Shown here one piece after another: positions 47,341 through 59,682 of a stretch of DNA of 64,000 nt (its first letter is position 1; the number at the start of each line of letters is the position of its first letter). The stretch is from assembly GCF_000523275.1 (NCBI RefSeq), contig NZ_ATHQ01000001.1:583501-647500 (forward strand), given 5' to 3'. The translations under genes and the position numbers were made by a program. The notes beneath the pieces were generated by a model that was not told the DNA's origin, did no database searches, and saw only the letters and a list, made by a program, of their open reading frames with translations. Origin of the DNA: Lebetimonas sp. JH292 (GTDB lineage Bacteria; Campylobacterota; Campylobacteria; Campylobacterales; Nautiliaceae).

Positions 47341-47440
47341 AAGTTAAAATGTAAAATGGAGAACGGAAAATGAGCGCAAATGAGCAGTTCACCTAGCTGC
47401 TTGAAAAGCGGCCACGGTGAATAATGGAAAATTAAAAATA
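47341..47440. repeat. Degenerate heptamer-type repeat between the flagellins
   Basis: GTTAAAATGTAAAATGGAG and later GAATAATGGAAAATT show degenerate period-7 structure. 47365-47386 is identical, as reverse complement, to 24797-24818 in the phosphatase gene. The stretch 47380-47420 also carries AGCAGTTCACCTAGCTGCT. Confidence 0.6.
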
Positions 47441-47445
47441 AAGAA

Positions 47446-47462
47446 AAAGGCAAAAAGCCTTT
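47446..47462 (-). terminator. Terminator of the upstream flagellin gene
   Basis: AAAGGC, loop of five T, GCCTTT followed by TTCTTTATTTTT on the minus strand, 16 bases after the stop codon. It separates the two flagellin transcripts. Confidence 0.8.
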
Positions 47463-47477
47463 AAAAAGCCGTAGAAA

Positions 47478-48995
47478 TTATTGTAAAAGTCTCATTACAT
47501 TTTGTTGAGAAGCATTAGCCTGAGACAATGCATAACTTCCTGATTGTGCCAATAAATTCCATTTTTTGAAATTAGCAGTCTCAGCTGCAAAATCTACATC
47601 TCTAATTTGAGATTCAGCCGCTTTTACATTTACTTGTGTTACTGAAATGTTGTTAATTGTACTTACTAATTGATTTTGTACAGAACCAATATCACCTCTG
47701 ATTTTATCAAGTAATTTAGCTGCACTGTCTGAAATATTCATAACAGCCATAGCACCTTTTAGAGTTGTAACCCCTGCGCCTATTCCGCTTGCATTATCTG
47801 TAGCTATTAATGAGTTAGCATTTGCTCCAATAGCACTTGCCTGAGTCGTATTAAATCTGTTTTTGATTGTTCTTAAATTAATAGTGGCCTGAGCCATTTT
47901 ACTTGTTACACCAACCAAAGAAGCATTTGTTCCACTGATTTTAATATCCCTTGCATCAAGTCTTACAAAAGTAAGCCTTCCGACAATTGTATCTGTTCCT
48001 GAAGCTTTGTTAAAACTTCCGTTTCCTAATACTGTTGATGCTGATGTGGTAGAAACCTTAATTGCCCTACCGTCCAAACTTCTTAGATTTAATCTTCCCT
48101 GCTCGTCTACATATGCTTCCACACCGGTTTGGTCTTTTACCGCATTAATTGCATTAACCAATGTTCCGTCACTGTCTGCTTTTTGAACAGTAAGGTCACC
48201 TATTTCCACACCGTTTATTTTTAATCCGTGAACAGTACCGGAACTAATCTCACTTGAGCCTGTTCCCTGTACCTTCCATGAAGCCCTGACACCAGTTAAA
48301 TTAGAGTTTTTATTGATAACTTCCGCAAGCACCCCTATACCTGTTCCGGCACTTGTTGATATTTTTACATCTTCTAATGTAATATCTCTTTTCCCGTCTA
48401 CTGATTTAAATTTTAAAGCTACATCTTTTAATGAATTTGCCCCTGCTGAAACAGCAACATACGCAGTTGTTTCAAATCTTGTGTTTCCTATTTTGTCTGA
48501 AGATGTGGCACCTATACTTGCTGTTATTGTTTCATTTGAATAAGCACCGATTTGGAATTTTTGATTGGTAAAACTACCGCTTAAGAGTTTTTTACCGTTA
48601 TAAGATGTTGTTTGAGCAATATTATCAAGCTCTTCCATTAATCTTGTAATATCTTCCTGAAGCGCTTTTCTTGTATCTGTTGTCTGTCCGTCCTGTGCGG
48701 CCTGAGTGGCTTTTACTTTAATTGTATTAAGAATTTTTACCTGTTCATCCATTGCTTTGTCGGCAATTTGCATAACGCCGACGGCATCATTGGCATTTCT
48801 AATAGCCTGACCTAAACTGTCAGCCTGATCTCTTAAAGAATCCGCAATCTGAAGACCTGATGCGTCGTCTGCTGCTTTGTTTATTCTAAGCCCTGTGCTT
48901 AATTTTTCAAGAGAATCATTTAAATTTCTGTTTGTTACCATTTCTGCAGCATGCGCATTAAGAGCCGCTACATTTGTTCTGATTCTAAAACTCAT
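47478..48995 (-). CDS. flaA: Flagellin, upstream copy
   Basis: 505 residues, the same length as the downstream copy. Residues ~25-170 and the last ~100 residues are nearly the same in both; the centre (about 180-400) is diverged but alignable. N-terminus [20 protein letters not shown]-terminus [29 protein letters not shown] sigma-28-type site and a 5'-UTR hairpin precede it, as expected for a major flagellin (flaA type). RBS AAAAGGAGTTAAAA. Confidence 0.95.
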   Translation of the reverse strand: MSFRIRTNVAALNAHAAEMVTNRNLNDSLEKLSTGLRINKAADDASGLQIADSLRDQADSLGQAIRNANDAVGVMQIADKAMDEQVKILNTIKVKATQAAQDGQTTDTRKALQEDITRLMEELDNIAQTTSYNGKKLLSGSFTNQKFQIGAYSNETITASIGATSSDKIGNTRFETTAYVAVSAGANSLKDVALKFKSVDGKRDITLEDVKISTSAGTGIGVLAEVINKNSNLTGVRASWKVQGTGSSEISSGTVHGLKINGVEIGDLTVQKADSDGTLVNAINAVKDQTGVEAYVDEQGRLNLRSLDGRAIKVSTTSASTVLGNGSFNKASGTDTIVGRLTFVRLDARDIKISGTNASLVGVTSKMAQATINLRTIKNRFNTTQASAIGANANSLIATDNASGIGAGVTTLKGAMAVMNISDSAAKLLDKIRGDIGSVQNQLVSTINNISVTQVNVKAAESQIRDVDFAAETANFKKWNLLAQSGSYALSQANASQQNVMRLLQ

Positions 48996-49017
48996 TTTTA
49001 ACTCCTTTTAATTTTAT

Positions 49018-49035
49018 GATGGCTTCCTTGCCATC
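49018..49035 (-). promoter_or_regulatory. Hairpin in the flagellin 5' untranslated region
   Basis: GATGGC, loop AAGGAA, GCCATC: a perfect 6-bp stem 22 bases before the start codon, between the sigma-28 site and the ribosome-binding site. It may affect mRNA stability or translation. Confidence 0.55.
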
Positions 49036-49043
49036 TTGGATAT

Positions 49044-49057
49044 ATATCGGCCGATAA
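49044..49057. promoter_or_regulatory. Palindromic, divergent sigma-28 -10 sites
   Basis: The palindrome TATCGGCCGATA (49045-49056) gives GCCGATAT on the minus strand (49051-49044), facing the flagellin, and GCCGATAA on the plus strand (49050-49057), facing the glycosyltransferase at 49100. Both match the sigma-28 -10 consensus GCCGATAA. The -35 for the flagellin (TCAA at 49070-49067, 15-base spacer) is weak against TAAA. Confidence 0.6.
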
Positions 49058-49099
49058 AATATTTTTTTGATATAATTTTTCAAAAAAAGTATAAAAATA

Positions 49100-50758
49100 A
49101 TGAAAAAAATAAGAGAAAATATTATAAATTTATTAAAAAAAGGCGATTTGCCTTCAAATGCTTATATAAATTATTATGATAAAGTAAAAAACATAAAATT
49201 TAAATATAATAAGTTTTTAGAAAAAAATATTGAAGCTTTAAAAAATTATTATCCAAATGCATTAAATGCTGAAAAAGGTATAATAAATAATGTATTGTTT
49301 ATTTTAGAAATGTTTAATTCAAGCAAAAATGCTTTAGAAGATTATCTATTTAGATCACTTCATTTTAAACATGATATAAAAGATGTTTTTTACGCTCTTG
49401 ATTTTTTTCAAAAAACACCTTCACTTACAAAAGAAATTTTTTTAGAAACGTTAAAAGACATATTAAACCCAAATTACTTTTTTTCACTAAATGAACAGAC
49501 AAGAAGGAATGTCTTTGTAAATATTTTAGCTGTTTGGCATAATAAAAATATTTTTGTAAAACCTTTTTGGCTTGAGCAACTTCCTATTTTTAAAAATTTA
49601 CTTGATTATGCCATTACAAAAGATTTAATAGAAGATATAATGTATATACATTTTTATTTTTACCATTTTTATGGAAATTCCACCCAGACTATAAAAGACT
49701 GGGAAAAATTTAATGAAATCGTAGAAAAGCCTTTAAGTCAATATTATAAAAATTGGGGTGAAAAAAACAATCTGCCAAAACCACCGCAAACTTATAATAA
49801 CAAAAAGAAAAGAATAGGTTTTTTAATAGACAGATTAGTTACCACTTCTCCTTTAATAGTAGAATATTCATTATGGAAAGCATTAATGCAAAATGAAGAA
49901 TTTAAAAATAATTATGAAATATTTGTTTATTCTATGAATTATGTAGATAAAAACCCTGATGAAGAAGAATGGGTTATTAAACTTAAAGAAATAGGTATTG
50001 AAGTTTATACTCCTCAATTTAAATTTTATAAAGAGGGATATTATTACAAACATTTGCCAAAAGCTCTTGATTTAAGAGAGCAAATTTTAAAAGATAAAAT
50101 TGATATTTTAGTTTCAGGTTTTGGATATGATATTCCAAATTTTCTTTTTTCAACTCGTTCAGCACCTAAGCAAATTTTTTGGTCTCATGGAAACTGCACA
50201 AGCAAAATTGAAAATATTGATTTAAGAATTTCGCATTTTGAACAAGAATGCAAAAATCAAGAATGGAAAATTTTTAATGTTCCAATGGCAAAAGAATTTT
50301 TAATAGGGCCTGAATATTGCAAAATAGAAAGTAAAAAAATTAAAGAAGAATTTTTAAAAAAATATGGAAAAGATACTGTTATTTTAGGAACTATCGGAAG
50401 ACTAATTAAAATAGACAGCGATGAATATTTAAAAGTCATTGCTGAAATTATGAAAGAAAATCCAAACACAATCTATTTAGCCTGTGGAGAAGGAAATCAA
50501 GAAAGCATTAAGAAAAAACTTAAAAAATATAATATAGATGAAAATAGATTTATTTTTACAGGCCAAATTAATCCGCATGTATATGGATGGATTATTGATG
50601 TTTGGCCAGAAACATTCCCTTTAAGACAAGGACATAGTATAAAAATTAAAGATAAGAGATTAAGAATTGCAAAAGCTTTTCAAATAGATATTTTAAAAAA
50701 TATAGAATCAAATTTTATTGAAAAGGTTTTTTATGCTAATTTCAGTTTTAATAGATAA
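49100..50758 (+). CDS. GT-B-type glycosyltransferase, probably truncated C-terminus
   Basis: 552 residues. The N-terminal half is helical, with no family I can name. A GT-B-like domain begins at about residue 235 (KKRIGFLIDRLVTTSPLIVE), with FWSHGNCTSKIENIDLRISH, TVILGTIGRLIKIDSDEYLK, YLACGEGNQESIKKKL and DVWPETFPLRQGHS. In related enzymes the last motif opens a conserved stretch; here it runs straight into an unrelated Lys-rich tail, suggesting a small deletion. Flagellin modification is inferred from position. Overlaps the GT2 gene. Confidence 0.7.
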   Translation: MKKIRENIINLLKKGDLPSNAYINYYDKVKNIKFKYNKFLEKNIEALKNYYPNALNAEKGIINNVLFILEMFNSSKNALEDYLFRSLHFKHDIKDVFYALDFFQKTPSLTKEIFLETLKDILNPNYFFSLNEQTRRNVFVNILAVWHNKNIFVKPFWLEQLPIFKNLLDYAITKDLIEDIMYIHFYFYHFYGNSTQTIKDWEKFNEIVEKPLSQYYKNWGEKNNLPKPPQTYNNKKKRIGFLIDRLVTTSPLIVEYSLWKALMQNEEFKNNYEIFVYSMNYVDKNPDEEEWVIKLKEIGIEVYTPQFKFYKEGYYYKHLPKALDLREQILKDKIDILVSGFGYDIPNFLFSTRSAPKQIFWSHGNCTSKIENIDLRISHFEQECKNQEWKIFNVPMAKEFLIGPEYCKIESKKIKEEFLKKYGKDTVILGTIGRLIKIDSDEYLKVIAEIMKENPNTIYLACGEGNQESIKKKLKKYNIDENRFIFTGQINPHVYGWIIDVWPETFPLRQGHSIKIKDKRLRIAKAFQIDILKNIESNFIEKVFYANFSFNR

Positions 50759-51548
50759 TTATAATTATGGAAAATTTTTATCAGAATGTACCGAAAGTGT
50801 TTTAGATCAAACATATCAGAATTTTGAAATTATTATTGTTGATGACGGAAGCAGTGACAATTCAAAAGAAATAATTGAAAAATATGCTAATAAAGATAAA
50901 AGAATTAAACCTATATTTAAAAAAAATGGAGGGCAGGCAAGCGCATTTAATGAAGGTTTTAAACATTGCAATGGGGAAATAATTTGTTTTTTAGATAGTG
51001 ATGATAAATTTCTACCAAATAAACTTAAAAAAATTAAAGAAATATATGAAAAAGGTTATGAATATATAGTTAATGATTATAAATTAATTGGAAATACTGC
51101 TTATAAAGGTCCATATTATCCATATGGAGGATATAATATGTTTTTAGTTTATTATTTAACTTTTTTTGCAGGAAGCACTACATCTAATATTTCAATATCA
51201 AAAAAACTGGCAAACCAAATTTTTCCAATTCCTTATGAAAAATTTTTTAAAATCAGAGCTGATGATGTTATTGTTTTTATATCTAATTTAATGACAGAAA
51301 TGTTTTTCATTGATAAAGAATTAAGTGAATACAGAATACATGGAGACAATTTATTTGCATGTAATAATTCTGATACTTTAAAAGATAAATTTTACAGAGA
51401 TTATATATTACATAAAATAAAGAAATACTATTTAGATAAAATTAATATAGAAAAAAGATTTTTTGAAAATCCATATGATTTATATTTAGAATTTACTACA
51501 AAGCAAATTTATGATTTTAATATTTTTAAATTATATTTAAAAATATAG
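50733..51548 (+). CDS. Glycosyltransferase family 2
   Basis: 271 residues from ATG 50733, chosen for the AAAAGG site before it. GT2 motifs are SVLIDNYNYGKFLSECTESV, IIIVDDGSSDNS, GGQASAFNEGF and CFLDSDDKF. No membrane helix. It overlaps the previous gene by 26 bases. After its TAG stop the same frame stays open for another 37 codons (to TAA at 51660-51662), so the stop may be a nonsense mutation in a longer gene. Confidence 0.85.
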   Translation: MLISVLIDNYNYGKFLSECTESVLDQTYQNFEIIIVDDGSSDNSKEIIEKYANKDKRIKPIFKKNGGQASAFNEGFKHCNGEIICFLDSDDKFLPNKLKKIKEIYEKGYEYIVNDYKLIGNTAYKGPYYPYGGYNMFLVYYLTFFAGSTTSNISISKKLANQIFPIPYEKFFKIRADDVIVFISNLMTEMFFIDKELSEYRIHGDNLFACNNSDTLKDKFYRDYILHKIKKYYLDKINIEKRFFENPYDLYLEFTTKQIYDFNIFKLYLKI

Positions 51549-51662
51549 TTGTTAGAAATAAACGCTCCATTTATCAAAAAAATTCAAATAGCAAAAAAAA
51601 TGTTAAATTTTTATAAAAGACAAAAAAAGACAAAACTTAAGAAAAAAACTCATTTACCATAA
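51549..51662 (+). pseudogene. In-frame extension after the GT2 stop
   Basis: Thirty-seven codons directly in frame after the TAG of the GT2 gene, reading LLEINAPFIKKIQIAKK, then MLNFYKRQ and a Lys-rich end. There is no ribosome-binding site of its own. Likely the original C-terminus of the glycosyltransferase. Confidence 0.4.
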
Positions 51663-51673
51663 AAGGAAATAGA

Positions 51674-52591
51674 TTGAAAAAAATTTTAATAGCAGGCGGA
51701 GCCGGTTTTATAGGAAGCCATTTATGCAAAAAACTACTTGAAGAGAATAATGAAGTAATTTGTATTGACAATTTACTCACAGGCCAGAAAAATAATATCT
51801 ATAATCACAAAAATTATAAATTTATTAAAAATGACATTATTAATCCAATTGATATAAAAGTTGATGAAATATACAATTTAGCTTGTCCTGCTTCTCCTAA
51901 ACAATATTTTAAATATCCAATTTACACAACAAAAATTTCTGTAATTGGTACTTTAAATTTATTAGAATTAGCTTATAAATATAATGCAAAATTTCTTCAG
52001 GCCTCTACCAGTGAAATTTATGGTGATCCTGAAGTTCATCCTCAAACGGAAGAATATTTCGGAAATGTAAATACCATAGGACCAAGAGCATGTTATGATG
52101 AAGGAAAAAGATGTGCAGAAACATTATGTAGTAATTTTAAAAGAGAAAAAAACATTAATGTAAAAATAGTCAGAATTTTTAATACTTATGGACCACATAT
52201 GAGAGCGGATGATGGTAGGGTAATTAGCAATTTTATAGTTCAGGCATTGACAAATAAAGATATCACTATTTATGGAGACGGTAAACAAACAAGAAGTTTT
52301 TGTTATGTGGATGATTTAGTAAATGGACTTATTAAAATGATGAATTCAAATGAAAACGGCCCTATAAATATTGGAAATCCTGAAGAATATTCAATAATAG
52401 AAGTTGCTGAAAAAATAATAAACTTAACAAACCCGAAAAGTAAAATTAAATTTTTAAATAAAATGGAAGATGATCCAAAAGTTAGAAAACCTGATATTAA
52501 AAAAGCTAAAAAACTTTTAAATTGGCAACCAAAAATATCTTTTAATGAAGGATTAAAAAAAACCATTAAATATTTTAAAGAGCAATTATGA
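51674..52591 (+). CDS. UDP-glucuronate decarboxylase (UDP-xylose synthase)-like epimerase
   Basis: 305 residues from TTG 51674 behind AAAAGGAAATAGA. Extended SDR fold: [50 protein letters not shown] and [12 protein letters not shown] (YxxxK). The CPASP motif and [11 protein letters not shown] are typical of Uxs, which converts UDP-glucuronate to UDP-xylose. It may supply a nucleotide pentose for the glycan; UDP-glucuronate would have to come from elsewhere. Overlaps the next gene (ATGA). Confidence 0.87.
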   Translation: MKKILIAGGAGFIGSHLCKKLLEENNEVICIDNLLTGQKNNIYNHKNYKFIKNDIINPIDIKVDEIYNLACPASPKQYFKYPIYTTKISVIGTLNLLELAYKYNAKFLQASTSEIYGDPEVHPQTEEYFGNVNTIGPRACYDEGKRCAETLCSNFKREKNINVKIVRIFNTYGPHMRADDGRVISNFIVQALTNKDITIYGDGKQTRSFCYVDDLVNGLIKMMNSNENGPINIGNPEEYSIIEVAEKIINLTNPKSKIKFLNKMEDDPKVRKPDIKKAKKLLNWQPKISFNEGLKKTIKYFKEQL

Positions 52592-53649
52592 ATATACTTT
52601 TTGATTTGGATATGTCAAAATGGGCACTTTTTTTTATACCTATAATAAAAAAATTAAAAAAAAACCATACTGTAATTGTAACTTCCCGAGGAGGAAAAGG
52701 ATATTCAGAGCTTAATAAAATTTTAGATTTATATAAAATAAATTATATTTCTATTGGAGAATTTGGAGGCGCAGATTTAGAAAACAAATTAAAAGCCAGT
52801 ATACAAAGACAATTACAATTAATCGATGTAATAAAAAAATACTCTATCGAAAAAATCGTAAGTGGAAGCGTAGTTGACAGTAGCAGAGTTGGATTTGGAT
52901 TAGGTATTGAAGTTATTAACTTTTATGATATGCCAATTAAAGGTCATACAACAAATTTAAAATCAGCCCTTCCCCAAATAAAACTCTCTATTCCATTATC
53001 CACTAAAATATTTAAACCATTTATTATACCAGATGAAATTTATTTAAGATTGGGATTAGAAAAAGAACAAATTATTGAATATAATTTTATTGATCCTTTA
53101 ATTTGGCTTAAAAAATTTAAATTTGATAAAAAATATATTGAAAGTTTTTATAATAAATACAACATAAATAGAAATAAATTTACAATAGTTATAAGAGAAG
53201 AAGAGTATAAATCAAGTTATGTAAATAAAAAATATCCTTTTTTATATGAAGCAATTCCAGAAATTTATAAAAAATTTAATGCAAATATTATAATAATTCC
53301 AAGATATGAAAGTAACTATCTAAAAAAAGAGTTTCCTTTTGCTTATGTGATAGAAGAAAAAATTTTTCTTCAGCATTTATTAAAAGACGCTGATTTATTC
53401 ATTGGAGGTGGCGGAACAATAAATACTGAAAGCTGTTTTCTTGGCACTCAGACAATTTCAACAAGAAGTTTTATAAGCCATTACGATAAATGGCAGATTG
53501 ATAATAATTTAATGTATTGGACAAACAATAAAGAAGAGCTATTAAATTTGGTAAAAAAAGCAACAGAATTTAAATTAAAACCAAATACTGAAATTTTAGA
53601 TCAAATGGAAGTAAATTCAGATTTACTAATAAATAACATCATCCAATAA
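52588..53649 (+). CDS. DUF354 family protein
   Basis: 353 residues. DUF354 proteins have a GT-B / UDP-GlcNAc 2-epimerase-like fold and occur in archaeal and bacterial glycan loci; the activity is not established. Seen are [47 protein letters not shown], and ADLFIGGGGTINTESCFLG near the C-terminus, the usual sugar-nucleotide motif. Ends convergently with pseI (11-base overlap). Confidence 0.82.
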   Translation: MNILFDLDMSKWALFFIPIIKKLKKNHTVIVTSRGGKGYSELNKILDLYKINYISIGEFGGADLENKLKASIQRQLQLIDVIKKYSIEKIVSGSVVDSSRVGFGLGIEVINFYDMPIKGHTTNLKSALPQIKLSIPLSTKIFKPFIIPDEIYLRLGLEKEQIIEYNFIDPLIWLKKFKFDKKYIESFYNKYNINRNKFTIVIREEEYKSSYVNKKYPFLYEAIPEIYKKFNANIIIIPRYESNYLKKEFPFAYVIEEKIFLQHLLKDADLFIGGGGTINTESCFLGTQTISTRSFISHYDKWQIDNNLMYWTNNKEELLNLVKKATEFKLKPNTEILDQMEVNSDLLINNIIQ

Positions 53650-54657
53650 CTTCCCAACTAAGTCTTTCCCCTCTTTCCAAATCCTTGCATGCCTTTTTTC
53701 CAAGAATTTGAGGCAGATATTTTGGATGAAGTCCATATCCCGGACGGATTGAGCGTATATTTTCACGGGTGAATTTTTCACCTTTTTTAATATCTTTTAC
53801 AACATATAAACTTCTTGCAAATTCTCTTCCTTTTTTTGGTTTAAAATCTACCTCTCCAATCATTTCTTCAACTTCTCTTACAGTTTTAACCATCTCTTTA
53901 AATTCTTTTGGAGTTAGACTAAATGCCCTGTCTGGAGAATCAATAGATTTATCTAAAATAAAGTGTTTTTCAACTATTCTTGCTCCAAGCGTAACAGCCG
54001 CTATGGGAGCTGAAATACCAAGAGTATGGTCTGAAAAACCTATTTCGCAGTTAAATATCTCTTTCATTGCAGGAATTGTTTTTAGATTTACTTCGCTTCT
54101 TGGTGCGGGATAGGCTGATGTGCATTTTAAAAGGGCAATATCAATATTATATTTTTTGGCTGAATTTATGGCATTTTGAATATCTTCAAATTCTGCAATA
54201 CCGGTTGAGAAATTATTATTGGTTTTTTTTGACTTGCCACATAATCTACAAATTCATAATCAGTAATTTCAAATGAAGCTATTTTATAAGCAGGAGGATT
54301 AAACTGTTTTAAAAAATCAACATCTTTTTTGCTAAAAGGTGAACTAAATACTTCTAAATCTAAACTTCTTGCATAGTTAAAAAGTTCCTCATGCCACTCA
54401 AGTGGAGTCATTGCAACTTTATATAATTCATACAAATTTTTCCCATCCCAAAGCCCGCCTTTAATTAAAAAATCATCTTTTTTACAATCAATTGTAAGAG
54501 AATCAGGAGTATAAGTTTGAAGTTTTATTGCATCAGCTCCGCTTTCTTTTGCTGCATATATTGTATCTTCTGCCGTTTGTAAAGAATGGTTATGATTTGC
54601 ACTAAGCTCAGCTATTATAAAAACTTTGTCTTTTGTATCAATTTTTCCTATTTTCAT
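53639..54657 (-). pseudogene. pseI: Pseudaminic acid synthase, frameshifted
   Basis: PseI condenses the 6-deoxy-altrose derivative with phosphoenolpyruvate to give pseudaminic acid. The first frame (54657 to about 54210) has VFIIAELSANHNHSLQTAED, AIKLQTYTPDSLTID and EVFSSPFSKKDV. The second, to 53639, has NCEIGFSDHTLG, GARIVEKHFILD and a C-terminal antifreeze-like SAF domain (DIKKGEKFTRENIRSIRPG). They break at a TC-TC dinucleotide (plus-strand GAGA, 54207-54210); removing one TC restores IISTGIAEFEDI. Start ATG 54657 lies behind GGAGCTTGAAA. Confidence 0.88.
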
Positions 54658-55084
54658 TTTCAAGCTCCATTTTTATTAAGTTATTTTTTTTATCAGTCTC
54701 TTTAAATCCATATTTTTTGTATAAATTTATAGCTTTTAGATTATCTTCATATACATAAAGTATAAGTTTATTTAAATTTAACATATTAAAGCCATAATCA
54801 ATAATTTTTTTAATTAAAATTTTTCCAACACCTTTTTTTTCAGGATTTTTATGAATTCCTATTTCTGCTGAGTTTTTATTTATTTTAAAATTTATCACTC
54901 CTAAATCATTTACTTTAAAATATAGTCTTGATTTATCGTTTTTTAGTTTTTCAATAAATTCTAAATGATTTTTTAAAGAAATTTCATTCTTATCAAACAT
55001 CCATTTCCTGATTTCTGGATGGTTTCTCCACTTTAAAACTTCTTTTTTTTCATCCAATGTTAAATCTACGAAGCTTTTCACCAA
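54638..55084 (-). CDS. pseH: PseH, UDP-4-amino-sugar N-acetyltransferase
   Basis: 148 residues, GNAT fold. It acetylates the 4-amino group in pseudaminic acid synthesis. Seen are KEVLKWRNHPEIRKWMFDKN and the acetyl-CoA loop NPEKKGVGKILIKKI, then NLNKLILYVYEDNLKAINLY. The start is TTG or GTG (55084 or 55081) behind AAGGAAAA. Overlaps pseG by 35 bases and pseI by 20. Confidence 0.9.
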   Translation of the reverse strand: MVKSFVDLTLDEKKEVLKWRNHPEIRKWMFDKNEISLKNHLEFIEKLKNDKSRLYFKVNDLGVINFKINKNSAEIGIHKNPEKKGVGKILIKKIIDYGFNMLNLNKLILYVYEDNLKAINLYKKYGFKETDKKNNLIKMELENENRKN

Positions 55085-55898
55085 TTTTCCTTATATCCCT
55101 TATTTTTAAGACAGAAATTCTTTTTTCTTTTAAATATTTGGCTATTTCTTTTTGATTATCGGCTATTTCAATAGCAATAAAAGGTAAATTCATATGAATA
55201 GCTTCCCACGAGATAGTGCTTGGCGTAATTATTGCAAATTTACTTTTTGCCATTCCCTTAGCCACATTTTCGTCAATATGCAGTTTGCACCATTTATTTA
55301 CTTGGCAAAATCTTTTTAGTTTAATTAAATTTTTATTAGAGCTTGTTGTATAAAAATTTACAGGAAATTTCAGTTTTTTTAACTCTTTTAAAACCTTAAG
55401 TCCGATTCCCTTAGCATCAGTTCCTCCAAAAGAGATAAAAATCCCTTCTTTTTTATCTTTTTTCTTTTTTGCTTTTTGAAATTCTTCCCTGATTAGCGGG
55501 GGAAGTATTGTAACTTTGCAAAAAGGCGGGATTTTACCAATGTATTTTTCTTTTTTGGCGTATAAATTTACATTTATTACTTCATCTGCATAGTGTCTAT
55601 AGTATAAGTCGTCAAATACTATTAGCTTAATTTCAGGAAATAATTTTTTAAACTCTTTTTCATTTTCATAAGTAAAATTGTAATTATCAACAATTACTTT
55701 TTGTGGATTTAATTTTTTTTCTTCTTTAAAAAACTCTTTTTCATCTTTTATTTTCACAACTGGTAAAGAAGTTAGTTTTTCATTGCATTCTTTACAAATA
55801 ATTACAGAATTTTTTATATTGTATTTTTTTACAAAAGCTTCTATTCTTTTTAAATGTCCAAGTCCAATTTCACTTGAAAAATCAATTCTTATAATCAC
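55050..55898 (-). CDS. pseG: PseG, UDP-2,4-diacetamido-trideoxy-altrose hydrolase
   Basis: 282 residues, MurG-like GT-B fold. It removes UDP from the acetylated sugar before PseI. Seen are IDFSSEIGLGHLKRIEAF with the catalytic-type His, KVIVDNYNFTYENEKE, IFISFGGTDAKGIGLKVL and ITPSTISWEAIHMNLPFIAI. Overlaps pseF by 17 bases. Confidence 0.93.
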   Translation of the reverse strand: MIIRIDFSSEIGLGHLKRIEAFVKKYNIKNSVIICKECNEKLTSLPVVKIKDEKEFFKEEKKLNPQKVIVDNYNFTYENEKEFKKLFPEIKLIVFDDLYYRHYADEVINVNLYAKKEKYIGKIPPFCKVTILPPLIREEFQKAKKKKDKKEGIFISFGGTDAKGIGLKVLKELKKLKFPVNFYTTSSNKNLIKLKRFCQVNKWCKLHIDENVAKGMAKSKFAIITPSTISWEAIHMNLPFIAIEIADNQKEIAKYLKEKRISVLKIRDIRKIGEKLRRFNIG

Positions 55899-56555
55899 AA
55901 TAAGCCTTATACATCATTTCAGCTCTTATAAAATCCTCAATTGTATCAATATCCTGGGCTAAATATCTTGGAATAATTATCGGAATATTTCCGTCAAATT
56001 TAAATTTTTCAGTGCAATTTATTTTTTTCCAGTAAAACTGTCCGGCATCATGGAAAGCTTCTTTTAAATCCTGACTTCTTTTTTCCATAAATTCAGGAAA
56101 AAACATTTTTGCTTTATCATGATTTATTTCAAATCCCCTCCATATGGGAAAATCATATGTTGTAGCAGAAAAAGAATAACATACATCTGAATTTTTTAAT
56201 TTTTCAAACCCTTCTTTTAAATACTTAACTTCTAAAAAAGGGGCTGTTGGATAAATCATACAGGCATATTTATATTTTTTTTCTTTGTTAAGTTTGTTTA
56301 TTGCATGTTCGAACACATCAACACTTGAAGTATAATCATCTGATAACTCTTTTGGTCTATAAAGTATTTGGGCTCCGTATTTTTTACTAATTTCAGCTAT
56401 TTCTTCACTGTCGGTTGAAACAACTGTTTTTTCAAACAAATTACTTTTTTTAGCCGTTTCTATCGAATAAACAATTAACGGTTTACCACAAAAAGATTTT
56501 ATATTTTTTTTAGGTATCCTTTTACTGCCGCCTCTTGCCGGTATTATACATATAT

Positions 56556-56559
<4 letters not shown>
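55882..56559 (-). CDS. pseF: Pseudaminic acid cytidylyltransferase
   Basis: 225 residues. It makes CMP-pseudaminic acid, the donor for Maf-type transferases. The nucleotide-binding IIPARGGSKRIPKKNIKSF and SDDYTSSVDVFEHAI, MIYPTAPFLEVKYLKEGF and DIDTIEDFIRAEMMYKAY are as expected. Overlaps pseC by 4 bases. Confidence 0.94.
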
Positions 56560-59652
<3,093 letters not shown>

Positions 59653-59682
<30 letters not shown>

